Of a DNA stretch of 64,000 nucleotides, positions 53,933-64,000 are shown one piece after another (the first letter of the stretch is position 1; every line of letters starts with the position of its first letter). Position numbers and translations under genes: made by a program. The stretch lies in the NCBI RefSeq assembly GCF_029714285.1, contig NZ_CP121662.1:3406001-3470000 (forward strand), in the 5' to 3' direction. Below the pieces are notes generated by a model, which saw nothing but the letters and a program-made list of their open reading frames with translations, did no database searches and was not told where the DNA came from. The DNA is from Rhizobium sp. CB3090 (lineage in GTDB: Bacteria > Pseudomonadota > Alphaproteobacteria > Rhizobiales > Rhizobiaceae).

Positions 53933-54550
53933 TTAAATTCGACGTCGAGGGCGATTTAACTCCAAGATAACTGATTCTCGCTCGACAACGCTGTTGTGTT
54001 TTACCAGATCGAATTCCCACCGACCACGGGCTTTCTCCAGTTCGCGTTCGTAATCCCGGCCTTTATGTAGCAGCAAACATATATTTTCGTTGCGTTCCGC
54101 CCAAGGCGCTACGTAGTCCAGCAGCACGTCCAGCTCGGCGAGCGCTCTTGCCGAGATCAGGTCACAATGAGGAATGACTTTCGGTGCTTCTTCGATGCGG
54201 ATAGCATGGACAACGCCGCGGGCTTCACATTCCCTAAGGCAGACCCGCAAGAAAGCAGCCTTTTTCTGGTTACTCTCCACCAGGTCGACATGGCCATCTG
54301 CCTGTTCCGCCAGAAGAATCGCCGTGATGACGCCGGGAAATCCGCCGCCGCTTCCGAGATCGACCCATCGGGCCGGCTTCGGGTGAAGTTGAAAGATCTG
54401 CGCGCTATCGGCAATATGTCTCTGCCAGAGATCATTGATCGTGGAAGGCGCGACCAGATTGATGGTCTTTGCCCACTTCTGAAAGAGCTCAGCAAAGTGC
54501 TGCAGACGCCTTTGTGTTTCACGTGAAACACGCACACCGTTTAATTCCAT
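53933..54550 (-). CDS. rsmG: 16S rRNA (guanine527-N7)-methyltransferase RsmG
   Basis: 205-aa SAM-dependent methyltransferase (GidB). [21 protein letters not shown] binds SAM, and [23 protein letters not shown] is the family landmark before it. The N terminus [19 protein letters not shown] is partly encoded by a perfect parS sequence (TGTTTCACGTGAAACA gives V-S-R-E-T on this strand), so the same bases serve ParB binding and coding. It lies between mnmG (25 bp upstream) and parA. Confidence 0.94.
   Translation of the reverse strand: MELNGVRVSRETQRRLQHFAELFQKWAKTINLVAPSTINDLWQRHIADSAQIFQLHPKPARWVDLGSGGGFPGVITAILLAEQADGHVDLVESNQKKAAFLRVCLRECEARGVVHAIRIEEAPKVIPHCDLISARALAELDVLLDYVAPWAERNENICLLLHKGRDYERELEKARGRWEFDLVKHNSVVERESVILELNRPRRRI
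54515..54530. promoter_or_regulatory. parS site, perfect 16-mer, inside the 5' end of rsmG
   Basis: TGTTTCACGTGAAACA, a perfect palindrome equal to the alphaproteobacterial parS consensus. It is 0.6 kb upstream of parA and about 6.7 kb from the putative oriC. Confidence 0.85.
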
Positions 54551-54575
54551 GGCAGGACTCTCACACCTTGCAATA

Positions 54576-56456
54576 TCAAGAAACGAGCTTCTGCTCTTCC
54601 GCTCCGATCTGCTTCCGCAGATGAGCCAGCAAAAGCGATATTGCTGCCGGCGTCATCCCGTCGATCCGCGACGCCTGCGCAATATTTTTGGGTCGTGATA
54701 CCGTCAATTTCTGTTTGAGCTCATTTGACAGACCGGATAAGGCAGAGAAATCAAAGTCCGCGGGAATCTGCCGTTCTTCCTCGCGTCGTACCTGTACGAT
54801 GTCGGAGGCTTGGCGGTCCATATAGACCGCATAGGCAGCCTCGATTTCAACGGCTTCAACAACACGTCCCTCGATCGAGCGCAATTCCGGCCACAAAGCA
54901 GAAAGCGATTCGACGGACTGTCCTGGATGGGACAGGAGATCATAGGCCGATCGACGCTGGCCATCCTTATTCAGATGCAACCCGGCTTTTGCCGCTTCCG
55001 AGGGCGTGACGTTCAAACCCTTCAATTGAGCGCGCGCCCGCTCCAGCTTCTCCATATGTCGATTGAACCGCACGGCACGATTCACGCCAACGCAGCCAAT
55101 GGACATGCCAAGCGGCGTCAGGCGAACGTCGGCATTATCCGCACGCAGCGATAAGCGATACTCAGCGCGCGATGTGAACATGCGATAGGGCTCGGCCACG
55201 CCGCGAGACGTGAGATCGTCAATCATAACACCGATATAGGATTCTGTCCGGCTGAGCTGCACAGCCTCCCCACCGGATGCCAGGCGAGCAGCATTCAACC
55301 CAGCTACCAAGCCCTGCGCCCCAGCTTCTTCGTAACCGGTCGTCCCATTGATCTGTCCCGCCAAAAACAGGCCCGGAATTTTCATCACTTCAAGCGACGG
55401 CTTCAACTCACGTGGATCGACATGGTCATATTCAATGGCATAACCGCTTTGCAGAATCCGGACTCGTTCCAGGCCCGGAATGGTTCGGATAAAGGCGTCC
55501 TGCACCTCCTCGGGAAGCGAGGTCGATATTCCATTCGGATAAATGGTCGTGTCGTCCAGTCCCTCGGGTTCCAGAAAAATCTGGTGACCGTCCCGTTCGC
55601 CGAACTTAACGATCTTATCCTCGATCGACGGACAGTAACGTGGCCCGACGCCCTCGATCTGGCCTGAATACATCGCCGAACGCATGAGATTGTCAGCGAT
55701 GATCCTATGGGTTTCTGGGGTGGTCCGCGTCACCCCACATTCAATTTGCGGATTGATGACAACATCCGTCATGAATGAAAACGGCACTGGCTCATCATCG
55801 GCGCCCTGACGACCCACTGCATCCCAATCAATAGTCGTGCCATCCAGCCGCGCCGGCGTACCGGTCTTCAAACGGCCAAGCGTCAAGCCATAGCGTTGCA
55901 GTGTGGCGGACAGGCCTATCGAGGGTTCCTCGCCAACGCGGCCGGCCGGAATCTTTTTGTCGCCAATATGGATCAAGCCACGGAGAAAAGTGCCGGTCGT
56001 CAGAACGACAGCACCACATCGCAGAACACGGCCGTCCTTCAGAACAACCGCCGAAATGCGATCGTTCTCGATGCCAAGATCAAAGGCATCGCCTTCGATC
56101 ACATCCAAGTTCTCGATTGCACTGATCTCAGCCTGCATGGCGAGACGGTAAAGCTTACGATCGGCCTGGGTACGGGGGCCCCGGACAGCGGGCCCTTTCT
56201 TCCGGTTCAGCATACGGAACTGGATACCCGCCGCATCGGCGACTCGACCCATCAAGCCATCAAGCGCGTCGATCTCACGAACCAGGTGACCTTTGCCAAG
56301 ACCGCCAATCGCCGGGTTGCAGGACATTACGCCGATCGTGTCGCGCTTATGGGTAACAAGAGCTGTTAGCGCGCCCAAACGAGCCGCCGCGGCCGCAGCT
56401 TCACTGCCCGCGTGCCCACCACCCACGACTATTACGTCATATATTTTGTCGAGCAT
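54576..56456 (-). CDS. mnmG: tRNA uridine-5-carboxymethylaminomethyl modification enzyme MnmG
   Basis: 626-aa FAD-dependent subunit that with MnmE modifies U34 of certain tRNAs, using glycine and methylene-tetrahydrofolate. [23 protein letters not shown] binds [48 protein letters not shown] and [11 protein letters not shown] are family motifs. The C-terminal helical domain for MnmE and tRNA binding ends [17 protein letters not shown] ([14 protein letters not shown]). Start: ATG 56456 ([11 protein letters not shown]); the longer frame from 56495 adds 13 residues that do not fit. The 109-bp gap to mnmE contains two parS-like sites. Confidence 0.95.
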   Translation of the reverse strand: MLDKIYDVIVVGGGHAGSEAAAAAARLGALTALVTHKRDTIGVMSCNPAIGGLGKGHLVREIDALDGLMGRVADAAGIQFRMLNRKKGPAVRGPRTQADRKLYRLAMQAEISAIENLDVIEGDAFDLGIENDRISAVVLKDGRVLRCGAVVLTTGTFLRGLIHIGDKKIPAGRVGEEPSIGLSATLQRYGLTLGRLKTGTPARLDGTTIDWDAVGRQGADDEPVPFSFMTDVVINPQIECGVTRTTPETHRIIADNLMRSAMYSGQIEGVGPRYCPSIEDKIVKFGERDGHQIFLEPEGLDDTTIYPNGISTSLPEEVQDAFIRTIPGLERVRILQSGYAIEYDHVDPRELKPSLEVMKIPGLFLAGQINGTTGYEEAGAQGLVAGLNAARLASGGEAVQLSRTESYIGVMIDDLTSRGVAEPYRMFTSRAEYRLSLRADNADVRLTPLGMSIGCVGVNRAVRFNRHMEKLERARAQLKGLNVTPSEAAKAGLHLNKDGQRRSAYDLLSHPGQSVESLSALWPELRSIEGRVVEAVEIEAAYAVYMDRQASDIVQVRREEERQIPADFDFSALSGLSNELKQKLTVSRPKNIAQASRIDGMTPAAISLLLAHLRKQIGAEEQKLVS

Positions 56457-56511
56457 TGTCAAAACCTCGGTATTGCCGTCTGTTTGGCACACCAAATTCA
56501 GGAGTCAAGAA

Positions 56512-56527
56512 GGTTTCACGTGAAACG
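56512..56527. promoter_or_regulatory. parS-like site between mnmE and mnmG (1)
   Basis: GGTTTCACGTGAAACG, 14 of 16 with a perfect GTTTCACGTGAAAC centre. Confidence 0.75.
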
Positions 56528-56552
56528 TTTTTCGACGATGTTTCTGACGTTG

Positions 56553-56568
56553 TGTTTCACGTGAATCA
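56553..56568. promoter_or_regulatory. parS-like site at the end of mnmE (2)
   Basis: TGTTTCACGTGAATCA, 15 of 16. It is 41 bp (centre to centre) from the site at 56512, and its last bases enter the mnmE stop codon. Confidence 0.75.
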
Positions 56569-57885
56569 TTTGCCGATACAAAATTCCGAGAAGATGACAT
56601 CCAGCAGATCCTCGACGTCAACCCTTCCGGTGATCCGGCCCAAACTGTGCGCCGCTCGTCGCAGGAATTCTGCTCGTATATCCAACCCTGCAGAAACAGA
56701 GGTGACGGCCTGACCCAATGTTTCAAGGCTATCCGCCAACAGCCTCCGATGCCTTAACCGACTCGGCAGCGCCAGTGACAGCGCTGCGGATCGCGTTAGC
56801 AAATCATTAACCAACAATTGATGCAGCTCCGTCAGACCTGAGCCCGTTGTTGAGGAAATGCAGAGATCGTAGTTCTCATCATCGATGGGATGGATGTCCG
56901 ACTTCGTCCCAACACGAAAGACTTTCCCACAAAACCCAGGAAAGTCAGTTTGCGCGGCAATCCCTATCTCCGCGAGCGACAGGATAATATCCGCTTCCGC
57001 CGCCGTTTTCAGCGCTCGCCTAATCCCTTCTCGTTCAATGACTTCCTCGGTATTTCGCAAGCCGGCCGTATCATACAGCCGAACCGCATATCCTTCGATA
57101 TTGAGATCGATATGCAAAACATCGCGTGTCGTCCCGGCAATATCGGTCACGATCGCCACCTCGCGACGCGCCAATGCGTTCATCAGGCTCGACTTGCCGG
57201 CATTTGGCGCACCGGCAATGACCACCTTCAAGCCATCGCGGACGATCTCGCCGAAGTCGGCGCCGGCGAGGTGTGCAGACAACTCGGATTGCAGTTTCGC
57301 CATATCTGCCCAGACCAGATCGGATACTGATCCTGGAACATCGTCTTCATCGGCAAAATCCAACTCCGCCTCGATCAGGGCACGCGCACGCGTCAGACGA
57401 TCCGCCCATCCCTCATAAAGCTTGGAAAGGCCACCCGCGGCGTGTTCCACGGCCAATCGCCGCTGCATTTCCGTCTCGGCGGCAATGAGATCCGCCAGGC
57501 CCTCAATTTCGACGAGATCCATCTTGCCATTCTCAAGGGCGCGGCGCGAAAACTCGCCATGTTCCGCCATCCGGCATCCTTGAAAGGCTGCAAGCTCTTC
57601 CAGAAGCGCAGCAACAACAGCTTTACCTCCATGAAGGTGAATCTCGGCACAGTCCTCGCCGGTAAAGGAAGCCGGAACAGGGAAAACAAGAACCAGACCA
57701 CGGTCGATGATAAGACCGTTTCGAGCCCGAATCGTTTTCAGCGCCGCTTGCCGTGGCTTAGGTAAGGTCCCCACCAGAGCCTTGGTCGCAACCAGCGCCT
57801 GGGGGCCGCTAATCCGCACAACCCCGACACCAGCCGGCAGGCCGCCGCTGGAAAGCGCAAAGATCGTGTCGTTGAAATTCTGCAT
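56566..57885 (-). CDS. mnmE: tRNA modification GTPase MnmE
   Basis: 439-aa GTPase, partner of MnmG. The N-terminal folate-binding domain ([52 protein letters not shown]) is followed by a helical region and the G domain: [20 protein letters not shown] (G1), DIAGTTRDV (G2), DTAGLR (G3). The conserved C-terminal CIGK that ends the protein is present. ATG 57885 (MQNFNDTIF) is preferred; an upstream in-frame start at 57900 adds five residues. It is the first gene of the mnmE-mnmG-rsmG-parA-parB run. Confidence 0.95.
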   Translation of the reverse strand: MQNFNDTIFALSSGGLPAGVGVVRISGPQALVATKALVGTLPKPRQAALKTIRARNGLIIDRGLVLVFPVPASFTGEDCAEIHLHGGKAVVAALLEELAAFQGCRMAEHGEFSRRALENGKMDLVEIEGLADLIAAETEMQRRLAVEHAAGGLSKLYEGWADRLTRARALIEAELDFADEDDVPGSVSDLVWADMAKLQSELSAHLAGADFGEIVRDGLKVVIAGAPNAGKSSLMNALARREVAIVTDIAGTTRDVLHIDLNIEGYAVRLYDTAGLRNTEEVIEREGIRRALKTAAEADIILSLAEIGIAAQTDFPGFCGKVFRVGTKSDIHPIDDENYDLCISSTTGSGLTELHQLLVNDLLTRSAALSLALPSRLRHRRLLADSLETLGQAVTSVSAGLDIRAEFLRRAAHSLGRITGRVDVEDLLDVIFSEFCIGK

Positions 57886-57998
57886 TGGATTGATCCGCAT
57901 CCGAATCGATTTGGCCGAGAAGACCTTCGAAGCTTAGACTCTTGCTTACAAACAAAATCGGGCCGCATAAAGCGACCCGATAGGTTCCATTCAAATTT

Positions 57999-58016
57999 CC
58001 TCGCTCCGGAGCGAGG
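57999..58016. terminator. Perfect palindrome between rho and mnmE
   Basis: CCTCGCTCCGGAGCGAGG, 18 bp. It lies just after the rho stop on the minus strand. It has no loop bases beyond the palindrome itself but could form a short hairpin; AAATTTGAATGG follows without a long T-run. Confidence 0.45.
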
Positions 58017-58033
58017 ATGAATCCGGCTAAGGA

Positions 58034-59299
58034 TTACGTATTCATCGAGTCGAAGAAGTCCGGATTGTTCTTCGTCTGCTTCAATTTGTCGATGAGGAAT
58101 TCGATCGCATCGGTCGTACCCATCGGAGCAAGGATACGGCGAAGAACAAAGATCTTCTGCAGATCCTGGCGCGGCACGAGCAAGTCTTCCTTACGGGTGC
58201 CGGACTTGAGAATATCCATTGCCGGGAAGATACGCTTATCGGCAACCTTGCGATCGAGAACGATTTCCGAGTTGCCGGTACCCTTGAACTCTTCGAAGAT
58301 CACTTCGTCCATGCGGCTGCCGGTGTCGATCAGGGCGGTCGCGATAATCGTCAACGAGCCGCCTTCTTCGATGTTACGGGCGGCACCGAAGAAGCGCTTT
58401 GGCCGCTGCAATGCGTTGGCGTCGACACCGCCGGTCAGAACCTTACCGGAGGAGGGAACGACCGTGTTGTAGGCTCGGCCGAGGCGCGTGATCGAGTCGA
58501 GGAGGATAACGACGTCACGGCCGTGTTCGACAAGGCGCTTGGCCTTCTCGATGACCATCTCGGCGACCTGCACGTGGCGAACGGCCGGCTCGTCGAAGGT
58601 GGACGAAATGACCTCACCGCGCACGGAACGCTGCATGTCCGTCACTTCCTCAGGGCGTTCGTCGATCAACAGAACGATCAGATAGCAGTCTGGATGATTG
58701 GCAGTAATCGAATGGGCGATGTTCTGCAGCAGCACCGTCTTACCGGTGCGCGGCGGTGCAACGATCAGACCGCGCTGGCCCTTGCCGAGCGGCGCCACGA
58801 GATCGATGACGCGCGGCGACAGATCCTTGGAGGTCGGAATGTCGAGTTCCATGCGGAACCGCTCGTTCGGATAAAGCGGCGTCAGATTGTCGAAATGAAC
58901 CTTGTGACGGATCTTTTCCGGATCGTCGAAATTGATGGTGTTGACCTTCAACAGGGCGAAATAACGCTCGCCTTCCTTCGGTCCGCGGATCGGCCCCTCG
59001 ACCGTATCGCCCGTCTTCAGCGAGAAGCGGCGGATCTGCGATGGCGAGATATAGATATCGTCCGGACCGGGCAGATAATTGGCGTTGGCGGAGCGCAGAA
59101 AGCCGAATCCGTCCTGCAGAACCTCGACAACGCCTTCGCCGATAATTTCCACGTCCTGGCTGGCAAGCACCTTCAGAATGGCAAACATCAGTTCCTGTTT
59201 GCGCATCGTGCTCGCATTCTCGACCTCGAGCGATTCGGCAAAGGCCAGGAGATCGGTCGGGGACTTATTCTTAAGTTCTTGAAGCTTCATTTCAGCCAT
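58034..59299 (-). CDS. rho: Transcription termination factor Rho
   Basis: 421-aa hexameric RNA helicase. The N-terminal RNA-binding domain ([58 protein letters not shown]) is followed by the ATPase core: [21 protein letters not shown] (Walker A), [14 protein letters not shown] and [16 protein letters not shown] (Walker B), [23 protein letters not shown] (Q- and R-loops). 421 aa is the alphaproteobacterial length. It is on the minus strand after hemJ, with 201 bp between that show no gene. Confidence 0.97.
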   Translation of the reverse strand: MAEMKLQELKNKSPTDLLAFAESLEVENASTMRKQELMFAILKVLASQDVEIIGEGVVEVLQDGFGFLRSANANYLPGPDDIYISPSQIRRFSLKTGDTVEGPIRGPKEGERYFALLKVNTINFDDPEKIRHKVHFDNLTPLYPNERFRMELDIPTSKDLSPRVIDLVAPLGKGQRGLIVAPPRTGKTVLLQNIAHSITANHPDCYLIVLLIDERPEEVTDMQRSVRGEVISSTFDEPAVRHVQVAEMVIEKAKRLVEHGRDVVILLDSITRLGRAYNTVVPSSGKVLTGGVDANALQRPKRFFGAARNIEEGGSLTIIATALIDTGSRMDEVIFEEFKGTGNSEIVLDRKVADKRIFPAMDILKSGTRKEDLLVPRQDLQKIFVLRRILAPMGTTDAIEFLIDKLKQTKNNPDFFDSMNT

Positions 59300-59500
59300 G
59301 AAGGGATTTACTCTGTTTTAGAAGGGGAAAGGCAATGTTGGTCGTATTCAGAACCGCGAGGGGGGATGTTCGCGAGCGACAGAACTGAGACATGCCACGA
59401 AGAAGAGATGGCGGGAAAATAGCGATTCACTTTGTACCCCGCAAGGGGGGCTGACAAAATGAAGGAAATTTAACGTCAGCGCTAAGTTCTGCTTCTTATT

Positions 59501-60046
59501 TCATGCAAACGGCTTCACCACAACCAAAATGACGATCAGTATCATCAATACGGTCGGCGCCTCGTTCATGAACCGCCAGTAACGGGCCGAATGTTGGTTT
59601 TCATCGCGTGCAAAGGTGCGAACGGCGCGGCTGAAGACCATGTGGACGCCCGTCAGCAGCACGACAAGGCCAATCTTGGCATGCAGCCATCCGCCGTGGA
59701 AATCATAGACCGACCAGGCGAGATAGAGCCCGAAAATCCAGGTCAACATCATGGCCGGCGTCATGATCACCCGCAAAAGCCGCCGCTCCATCACCTTGAA
59801 GGTCTCCGACTGCTGCGAGCCGGGCTCGGCATCGGTGTGATAGATGAAAAGCCGCGGCATATAGAAGAGCCCGGCCATCCACGAGATCACCGCAATGATG
59901 TGGAACGCCTTGATCCAGAGATAGAGATTGTCCGGATGCCAGGCAAATAGGCCGATCGCCAACGCCGCGAATAGCAGGATCATGAAATAGGCGCGCCGGC
60001 TGGCATAGGCACCCGGACGAGGATCTATCTGCTTTTCCTCGTTCAC
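59501..60046 (-). CDS. hemJ: Protoporphyrinogen IX oxidase HemJ
   Basis: 181-aa membrane protein that oxidises protoporphyrinogen IX to protoporphyrin IX, the step before iron insertion. Four or five membrane segments are visible. WIKAFHIIAVISWMAGLFYMPRLFIYH contains the conserved His that binds haem, and GGWLHAKIGLVVLLTGVH carries a further conserved His/Lys pair. A GTG at 60046 (MNEEKQIDPRPGAY) is chosen; the longer frame lies inside hemE. It starts 5 bp after the hemE stop, so the two haem genes are co-translated. Confidence 0.92.
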   Translation of the reverse strand: MNEEKQIDPRPGAYASRRAYFMILLFAALAIGLFAWHPDNLYLWIKAFHIIAVISWMAGLFYMPRLFIYHTDAEPGSQQSETFKVMERRLLRVIMTPAMMLTWIFGLYLAWSVYDFHGGWLHAKIGLVVLLTGVHMVFSRAVRTFARDENQHSARYWRFMNEAPTVLMILIVILVVVKPFA

Positions 60047-60050
60047 CTCG

Positions 60051-61094
60051 TCACCCTTTCCATGCACGCACATGCTCGACCAGAGCAGTGACATGAGACG
60101 GATCGGCCTGCGGGGTAATGCCATGGCCAAGATTGAAGATCAGCGGGCCATGGCCCAGGTTCTGCAGGACCTCGTCGATCCCATCCCTGAGCGCCTTGCC
60201 GCCGGCGACGACACGCATCGGATCGAGATTGCCCTGCACCGGTCCTTCCCGTTGAAGCTCCCTGGCGAAGGCAAGTGGCACAGACCAGTCGAGACCAATT
60301 GCATCGGCCCCTGTCTTCCGCCGGTAGGTCTTCAGCAGATATCCGGCGCCCTTGGCAAAGGCGATGATTTTTGCTTGCGGCCTCCGAGCCTTGATGGAGG
60401 AGATTATTCTCGCAACCGGCTTGACGGCGAAAACTTCGAACTCCGTCTCGCCGAGCACACCAGCCCAGGAATCGAAAATCTGCACGGCATCGGCGCCGGC
60501 GTCGATCTGCGCCACCAGGTAATCGGCGGATATATCGGCAAGCAGCATCAACAGATGCTCGAATGCCTTTGGGTGCCGATAGGCGAAAAGCCGGGCAGGG
60601 GCCTGATCGGGGGTGCCGTGGCCTGCAATCATATAGGTCGCAACGGTCCAGGGCGCTCCACAAAATCCAAGCAGCGTTGTCTCCTCAGGCAGCTCGCTGC
60701 GCAAGCGCCGCACCGTCTCCATGACGGGAGCCAGATAATCCACTACGCCGTCGCCCTTCAGCGCCTGAATGCCGGCTTCATCGATGGGATCCATCTCCGG
60801 ACCATGCCCCTCGGTATAGCGGACATTGCGCTTCAGCGCGTCGGGGATCACCAGGATATCGGAAAACAGGATCGCCGCATCAAAGCCATAGCGCCGGATC
60901 GGCTGCATCGTCACTTCGACCGCATGCTCCGGATTGTAACAGAGGTCGAGAAAGCTCCCAGCCTTTGCCCGGGTTTCCCGATATTCCGGAAGATAGCGGC
61001 CAGCTTGGCGCATCAGCCAGAGAGGGGGAGGGGTCAGCGTTTCTCCGCTCAGCACCCTCATGATCTTCCGGCGTTCATCGCTCAATGGCGTCAT
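60051..61094 (-). CDS. hemE: Uroporphyrinogen decarboxylase HemE
   Basis: 347-aa cytoplasmic enzyme that removes four carboxyls from uroporphyrinogen III to make coproporphyrinogen III. The signature [26 protein letters not shown] (substrate-binding Arg and the first conserved block) is present, as are [11 protein letters not shown] (catalytic Asp) and [27 protein letters not shown] and [16 protein letters not shown] close the set. Its start faces the putative replication origin, as hemE does in Caulobacter and Sinorhizobium. hemJ follows on the same strand. Confidence 0.97.
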   Translation of the reverse strand: MTPLSDERRKIMRVLSGETLTPPPLWLMRQAGRYLPEYRETRAKAGSFLDLCYNPEHAVEVTMQPIRRYGFDAAILFSDILVIPDALKRNVRYTEGHGPEMDPIDEAGIQALKGDGVVDYLAPVMETVRRLRSELPEETTLLGFCGAPWTVATYMIAGHGTPDQAPARLFAYRHPKAFEHLLMLLADISADYLVAQIDAGADAVQIFDSWAGVLGETEFEVFAVKPVARIISSIKARRPQAKIIAFAKGAGYLLKTYRRKTGADAIGLDWSVPLAFARELQREGPVQGNLDPMRVVAGGKALRDGIDEVLQNLGHGPLIFNLGHGITPQADPSHVTALVEHVRAWKG

Positions 61095-61484
61095 CCCTTA
61101 TAAAACCAAACATATATTTAAGGTTTCTATTTCTTAGAGTCGGTGACTATCAAGGATTAAAATCCATCCACGACCGATCCAAAATGTCGCGCACCCGCCA
61201 GCATCCAACAAAGAGTTCGGGCCAAGCGCTGGATATGTGGAAAAGAGAAAACTTCGCTCAATCATTTGAAGGACTTGGCTTGTATTTTATTTCAGAGTCA
61301 CTTGGGGATAAATTGGGGAGGCTTGCTGGCGAGCGCAAATTATCCACATTGCCCACAATCCCGGCAAACCGTCTTCGTCAAAATTCGAAATGTGGAAAAG
61401 TTGGCGGTTTTCCACTTGCCCCGGACGGGCTGGTTCCCGTACCTCTCTTCTCTCCCGAGATATCAACAGGTGATGGAAAGTAGC
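61095..61484. other. Putative chromosomal replication origin (oriC) between hemE and ppsR
   Basis: A 390-bp gene-free stretch with an A/T-rich part beside hemE (CCTTATAAAACCAAACATAT, then ATTTAAGG) and a DnaA-box group: TTATCCACA (61340-61348, perfect), TGTGGAAAA (61237-61245 and 61391-61399), TGGGGATAA (61303-61311) and the weaker TTTTCCACT (61408-61416). GAGTC sites for CcrM methylation occur at 61137 and 61295. hemE next to oriC is the known arrangement in Caulobacter and Sinorhizobium. The parS sites and parAB nearby support it. Confidence 0.85.
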
Positions 61485-62306
61485 GTGGAAAACCGGACAA
61501 GCTTCTTTCATCTGCATCTGATTTCTGACTCAACGGGCGAGACTCTGATTTCCGCCGGCCGCGCCGCTTCGGTGCAATTCCACACCAGCCAGCCACTCGA
61601 GCACGTCTACCCGCTGATCCGGAATCGCAAGCAGCTCCTGCCGGTTCTGGAAGCGATCGACCACAGCCCCGGTATCGTGCTTTATACGATCGTCGACCGA
61701 GAGCTTGCCGATTTCATCGACGAGCGTTGCCGCGAGATGGGCGTGCCCTGCGTCAATGTTCTCGAGCCGGTCATGAATGTCTTCCAGACCTATCTCGGTA
61801 CGGCGTCCCGCCGCCGGGTCGGCGCCCAGCATGTGATGAACGCCGATTATTTCGCGCGCATCGAAGCGCTGAACTTCACCATGGATCATGATGATGGGCA
61901 GATGCAGGATGACTATAATGATGCCGATGTTGTCATTATCGGCATCAGCCGGACATCGAAGACACCGACCAGCATCTATCTTGCCAACAGAGGCATCAAG
62001 ACGGCCAATATCCCCATCGTCCATGGCGTGCCCTTGCCCGAGAGTTTGATCCGGGCAACCAAACCGCTGATCGTCGGGCTGGTGGCGACCACCGACCGGA
62101 TATCGCAGGTTCGGGAAAATCGCATTCTGGGGGCGACGGCGGGTTTCGACCGCGGCGACTATATCGATCGAGCGACCATCTCCGAAGAGCTGAAATATGC
62201 CCGCTCGCTCTGCGCCCGGCACAATTGGCCCGTCATCGATGTCACCCGCCGCTCGATCGAAGAGACCGCGGCCGCCATTGTTGCCCTGCGCCCGAAGCTA
62301 CGCTAA
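61485..62306 (+). CDS. ppsR: Pyruvate, phosphate dikinase regulatory protein (kinase/pyrophosphorylase, DUF299)
   Basis: 273-aa bifunctional ADP-dependent kinase and phosphate-dependent pyrophosphorylase that switches PPDK (or PEP synthase) off and on by threonine phosphorylation. [20 protein letters not shown] begins the protein. [31 protein letters not shown] carries the P-loop-like [13 protein letters not shown] at 61485 ([11 protein letters not shown]) gives the usual 273 residues and has GGAAAG before it; an ATG at 61473 adds four. It faces away from oriC. A longer upstream reading frame (from 61266) runs through the DnaA boxes and is not coding. Confidence 0.92.
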   Translation: MENRTSFFHLHLISDSTGETLISAGRAASVQFHTSQPLEHVYPLIRNRKQLLPVLEAIDHSPGIVLYTIVDRELADFIDERCREMGVPCVNVLEPVMNVFQTYLGTASRRRVGAQHVMNADYFARIEALNFTMDHDDGQMQDDYNDADVVIIGISRTSKTPTSIYLANRGIKTANIPIVHGVPLPESLIRATKPLIVGLVATTDRISQVRENRILGATAGFDRGDYIDRATISEELKYARSLCARHNWPVIDVTRRSIEETAAAIVALRPKLR

Positions 62307-62338
62307 GCGAATAGTATGATTTCCGAGGTTCGTTCGAT

Positions 62339-62938
62339 ATGACAGCGCCGCTCATCCTTGCTTCTTCCAGTCCCTTCCGACGGATGCTGATGCAAAATGC
62401 CGGCCTGCATTTCCAGGCGGTTGCGGCTGAGATCGACGAGCGTGCGATCGAAGCGCCGCTGGAGCAGGAGGGAGCCAGCCCGGATGCCGTGGCATTGGTG
62501 CTCGCCAAGGCCAAGGCGAAAGAGGTGAGCGATCGCTTCCCCGGTTCACTCGTCATCGGCTCGGATCAAACGATGTCGCTCGGCGATCAGGTCTTCCACA
62601 AGCCGAAAACGATGGCGGACGCCGAAAGCCATCTGCGAACTCTGTCCGGCAAGACCCACCGTCTGAACAGTGCCATCGCGCTGGCCCGCAACGGCGACAT
62701 CATCTGGGAACATGTGTCCCATGCTGAATTGACCATGCGCGATCTCTCCCCCGATTTTATCCATCGTCATCTGAGCCGTGTCGGTGACAAGGCGCTGTCG
62801 AGCGTCGGCGCCTATCAGCTCGAGGGCGAGGGGATACAGCTTTTCTCGAACATCGACGGCGATTATTTTACCATCGTCGGCTTGCCGATGCTGCCGCTCC
62901 TCCAGCAGCTTCGCGAACTGGGAGTGATCGATGGGTGA
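62339..62938 (+). CDS. maf: Maf family nucleotide pyrophosphatase
   Basis: 199-aa Maf/YceF-type enzyme that hydrolyses non-canonical or modified nucleoside triphosphates. [19 protein letters not shown] is the N-terminal signature; [21 protein letters not shown] and [10 protein letters not shown] (catalytic Asp) follow, with [12 protein letters not shown] and [29 protein letters not shown] near the end. The start is 32 bp after ppsR. Its end overlaps aroE by 8 bp, and a parS-like site straddles the overlap. Confidence 0.93.
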   Translation: MTAPLILASSSPFRRMLMQNAGLHFQAVAAEIDERAIEAPLEQEGASPDAVALVLAKAKAKEVSDRFPGSLVIGSDQTMSLGDQVFHKPKTMADAESHLRTLSGKTHRLNSAIALARNGDIIWEHVSHAELTMRDLSPDFIHRHLSRVGDKALSSVGAYQLEGEGIQLFSNIDGDYFTIVGLPMLPLLQQLRELGVIDG

Positions 62939-63788
62939 TTCACGTGAAACATTCGGCCCCAACGTCTTCGTTACGGGCTTTCCCGTCAAGCATTCCCGCT
63001 CGCCCCTCATTCACGGCTATTGGCTGCGCACGCTTGGTCTTGCAGGCAGCTATCGCGCCCATGAAGTCTCGCCGGATGATTTCCCAGGTTTCATTGCTTC
63101 CTTGAAGGACGGCTCTAGCGGCTTCGTCGGCGGCAACGTGACGATCCCGCACAAGGAGACGGCATTCAGGCTGGCGGATCGGCCGGATGAATTGTCCGAG
63201 GAGCTCGGTGCTTCGAACACGCTCTGGCTTCAGGACGGATTGCTGCATGCGACCAATACCGATGGCCGCGGTTTCACGGCCAATCTGGATGAGCGCCATC
63301 CCGGTTGGGATCGTAGCGGGCGAGTTGTTATCCTGGGTGCGGGCGGCGCCAGCCGCGCCATCATCCAGGCGGTGCGCAATCGTGGCATCGGGGAAATTCA
63401 CGTCGTCAACCGTACCGTCGAGCGGGCGCGGGAACTGGCGGATCGGTTCGGCGCGCGTGTCCATGCCCATCCGATGGCGGCGCTGAACGAGGTGATGCGA
63501 GATGCCGGTCTCTTCGTCAATACGACCTCACTTGGCATGGATGGCGAGGCGGCACCGCAGATCGATTTTTCGCCGTTGGCCAAAAATGCTGTCGTCACCG
63601 ATATCGTTTATGTGCCGCTGAAGACGCCGTTGTTGACCCAGGCAGAAGAACAGGGCTTCGCCATCGTCGATGGTCTTGGCATGTTGCTGCATCAGGCTGT
63701 ACCGGGCTTCGAAAAATGGTTCGGCACGCGTCCGGTGGTGGATGAGGCGCTGCGGGCGCTGATCATCGCCGATATGGAAAAACATTGA
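62931..63788 (+). CDS. aroE: Shikimate dehydrogenase AroE
   Basis: 285-aa NADPH-dependent reductase of 3-dehydroshikimate in aromatic amino-acid synthesis. [21 protein letters not shown] (shikimate-binding SRSP), [13 protein letters not shown] (catalytic Lys), [11 protein letters not shown] and [21 protein letters not shown] (NADP) are present, with [13 protein letters not shown] and [18 protein letters not shown] near the end. The N terminus [11 protein letters not shown] is coded by the parS-like site at 62936. maf overlaps its start and coaE starts in its stop codon. Confidence 0.95.
   Translation: MGDSRETFGPNVFVTGFPVKHSRSPLIHGYWLRTLGLAGSYRAHEVSPDDFPGFIASLKDGSSGFVGGNVTIPHKETAFRLADRPDELSEELGASNTLWLQDGLLHATNTDGRGFTANLDERHPGWDRSGRVVILGAGGASRAIIQAVRNRGIGEIHVVNRTVERARELADRFGARVHAHPMAALNEVMRDAGLFVNTTSLGMDGEAAPQIDFSPLAKNAVVTDIVYVPLKTPLLTQAEEQGFAIVDGLGMLLHQAVPGFEKWFGTRPVVDEALRALIIADMEKH
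62936..62951. promoter_or_regulatory. parS-like site at the maf/aroE junction
   Basis: TGATTCACGTGAAACA, 15 of 16, coding for D-S-R-E-T in aroE. It is about 1.6 kb beyond the DnaA boxes, on the other side of oriC from parAB. Confidence 0.7.
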
Positions 63789-64000
63789 TGATCCGCGTCG
63801 GCCTCACCGGATCGATCGGCATGGGAAAATCGACGTCGGGAAAACTCTTCGCCGAAGCCGGCATCCCCGTGAATGATGCCGATGCAGTGGTGCATGATCT
63901 CTATAGTGGCGAAGCCGTGCCCTTGGTCGAAGCCGCGTTTCCGGGAACGACGAAGGACGGAGCTGTCGATCGCCAGGAACTTGGCCGTAAACTCGCCTCC
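63788..64000 (+). CDS. coaE: Dephospho-CoA kinase CoaE (3' end outside window)
   Basis: First 71 residues of the enzyme that makes CoA from dephospho-CoA and [23 protein letters not shown] carries the P-loop. [14 protein letters not shown] (substrate-binding Asp, D and H) follows. The ATG shares its A with the aroE stop TGA (TGATG), so the genes are coupled. In rhizobia dnaQ and secB usually follow, but they lie outside. Confidence 0.93.
   Translation, partial: MIRVGLTGSIGMGKSTSGKLFAEAGIPVNDADAVVHDLYSGEAVPLVEAAFPGTTKDGAVDRQELGRKLAS

Noticed and set aside
61266..61484. N-terminal extension of ppsR by 73 residues
   Set aside because: It would be read from the DnaA boxes and resembles no known PPDK regulatory protein; the family protein starts at about [11 protein letters not shown].

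Overview
The window is a chromosomal segment from an alphaproteobacterium of the Rhizobiaceae, most likely the genus Rhizobium in the broad sense. The evidence is gene content and order (hemE facing an intergenic DnaA-box cluster and then the PPDK-regulator gene; the mnmE-mnmG-rsmG-parA-parB run; rho; trcR; an imuA-imuB-dnaE2 cassette), two RIME1-type intergenic elements, several copies of two other palindromic repeats, and uniformly GC-rich coding sequence. Most of it is core genome. The one clear mobile element is a complete IS110-family insertion.

Layout. 1-8.4 kb: the end of modC facing a short ModE-like regulator, rsfS, rlmH, a cell-envelope run (EnvC-like factor, CtpA protease, divergent polysaccharide deacetylase, rppH) and the bfd-bfr iron-storage pair. 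8.5-14.5 kb: the SOS mutasome operon imuA-imuB-dnaE2, with a LexA box 24 nt upstream of imuA. 14.6-29.4 kb: small metabolic and stress genes (metallopeptidase, CitE-like lyase, leuD, leuB, two adjacent PAP2 phosphatases, an ArsR regulator with its probable SDR target, dps, asd, an MltB-like transglycosylase, carbonic anhydrase, pyridoxal kinase). The IS110 element lies inside this stretch. 29.6-43.5 kb: the large NAD-glutamate dehydrogenase, a UMF1 transporter, purH, a heparinase-like protein, rsmB-htpX, an SDHAF4-like protein and a hydrolase. 43.6-52.1 kb: acs, trcR, a PLP-homeostasis protein and leuS-lptE-holA. 52.2-64 kb: the replication-origin region, with parB, parA, rsmG, mnmG, mnmE, rho, hemJ and hemE on the minus strand, a putative oriC at 61.1-61.5 kb, and ppsR, maf, aroE and the start of coaE running outward on the plus strand.

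The most striking observation is the IS110 element at about 18.43-19.62 kb. Its ends can be placed because it splits a copy of a palindromic repeat that is intact elsewhere in the window, exactly at a CT dinucleotide. The non-coding DNA upstream of the transposase folds by eye into the layout of an IS110 bridge RNA. One internal loop matches the repeat target on both sides of the CT core. A second loop matches the element's own right end and, more weakly, its left end. The transposase carries the D/E/D/D and Ser residues at nearly the IS621 positions.

A second theme is chromosome segregation. Six parS-like 16-mers (TGTTTCACGTGAAACA and 1-2 mismatch variants) are present. Four lie between 54.5 and 63 kb around parAB and oriC, two of them inside the 5' coding ends of rsmG and aroE. 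Two more lie at 21.15 and 26.68 kb. I saw no tRNA, rRNA or CRISPR array.
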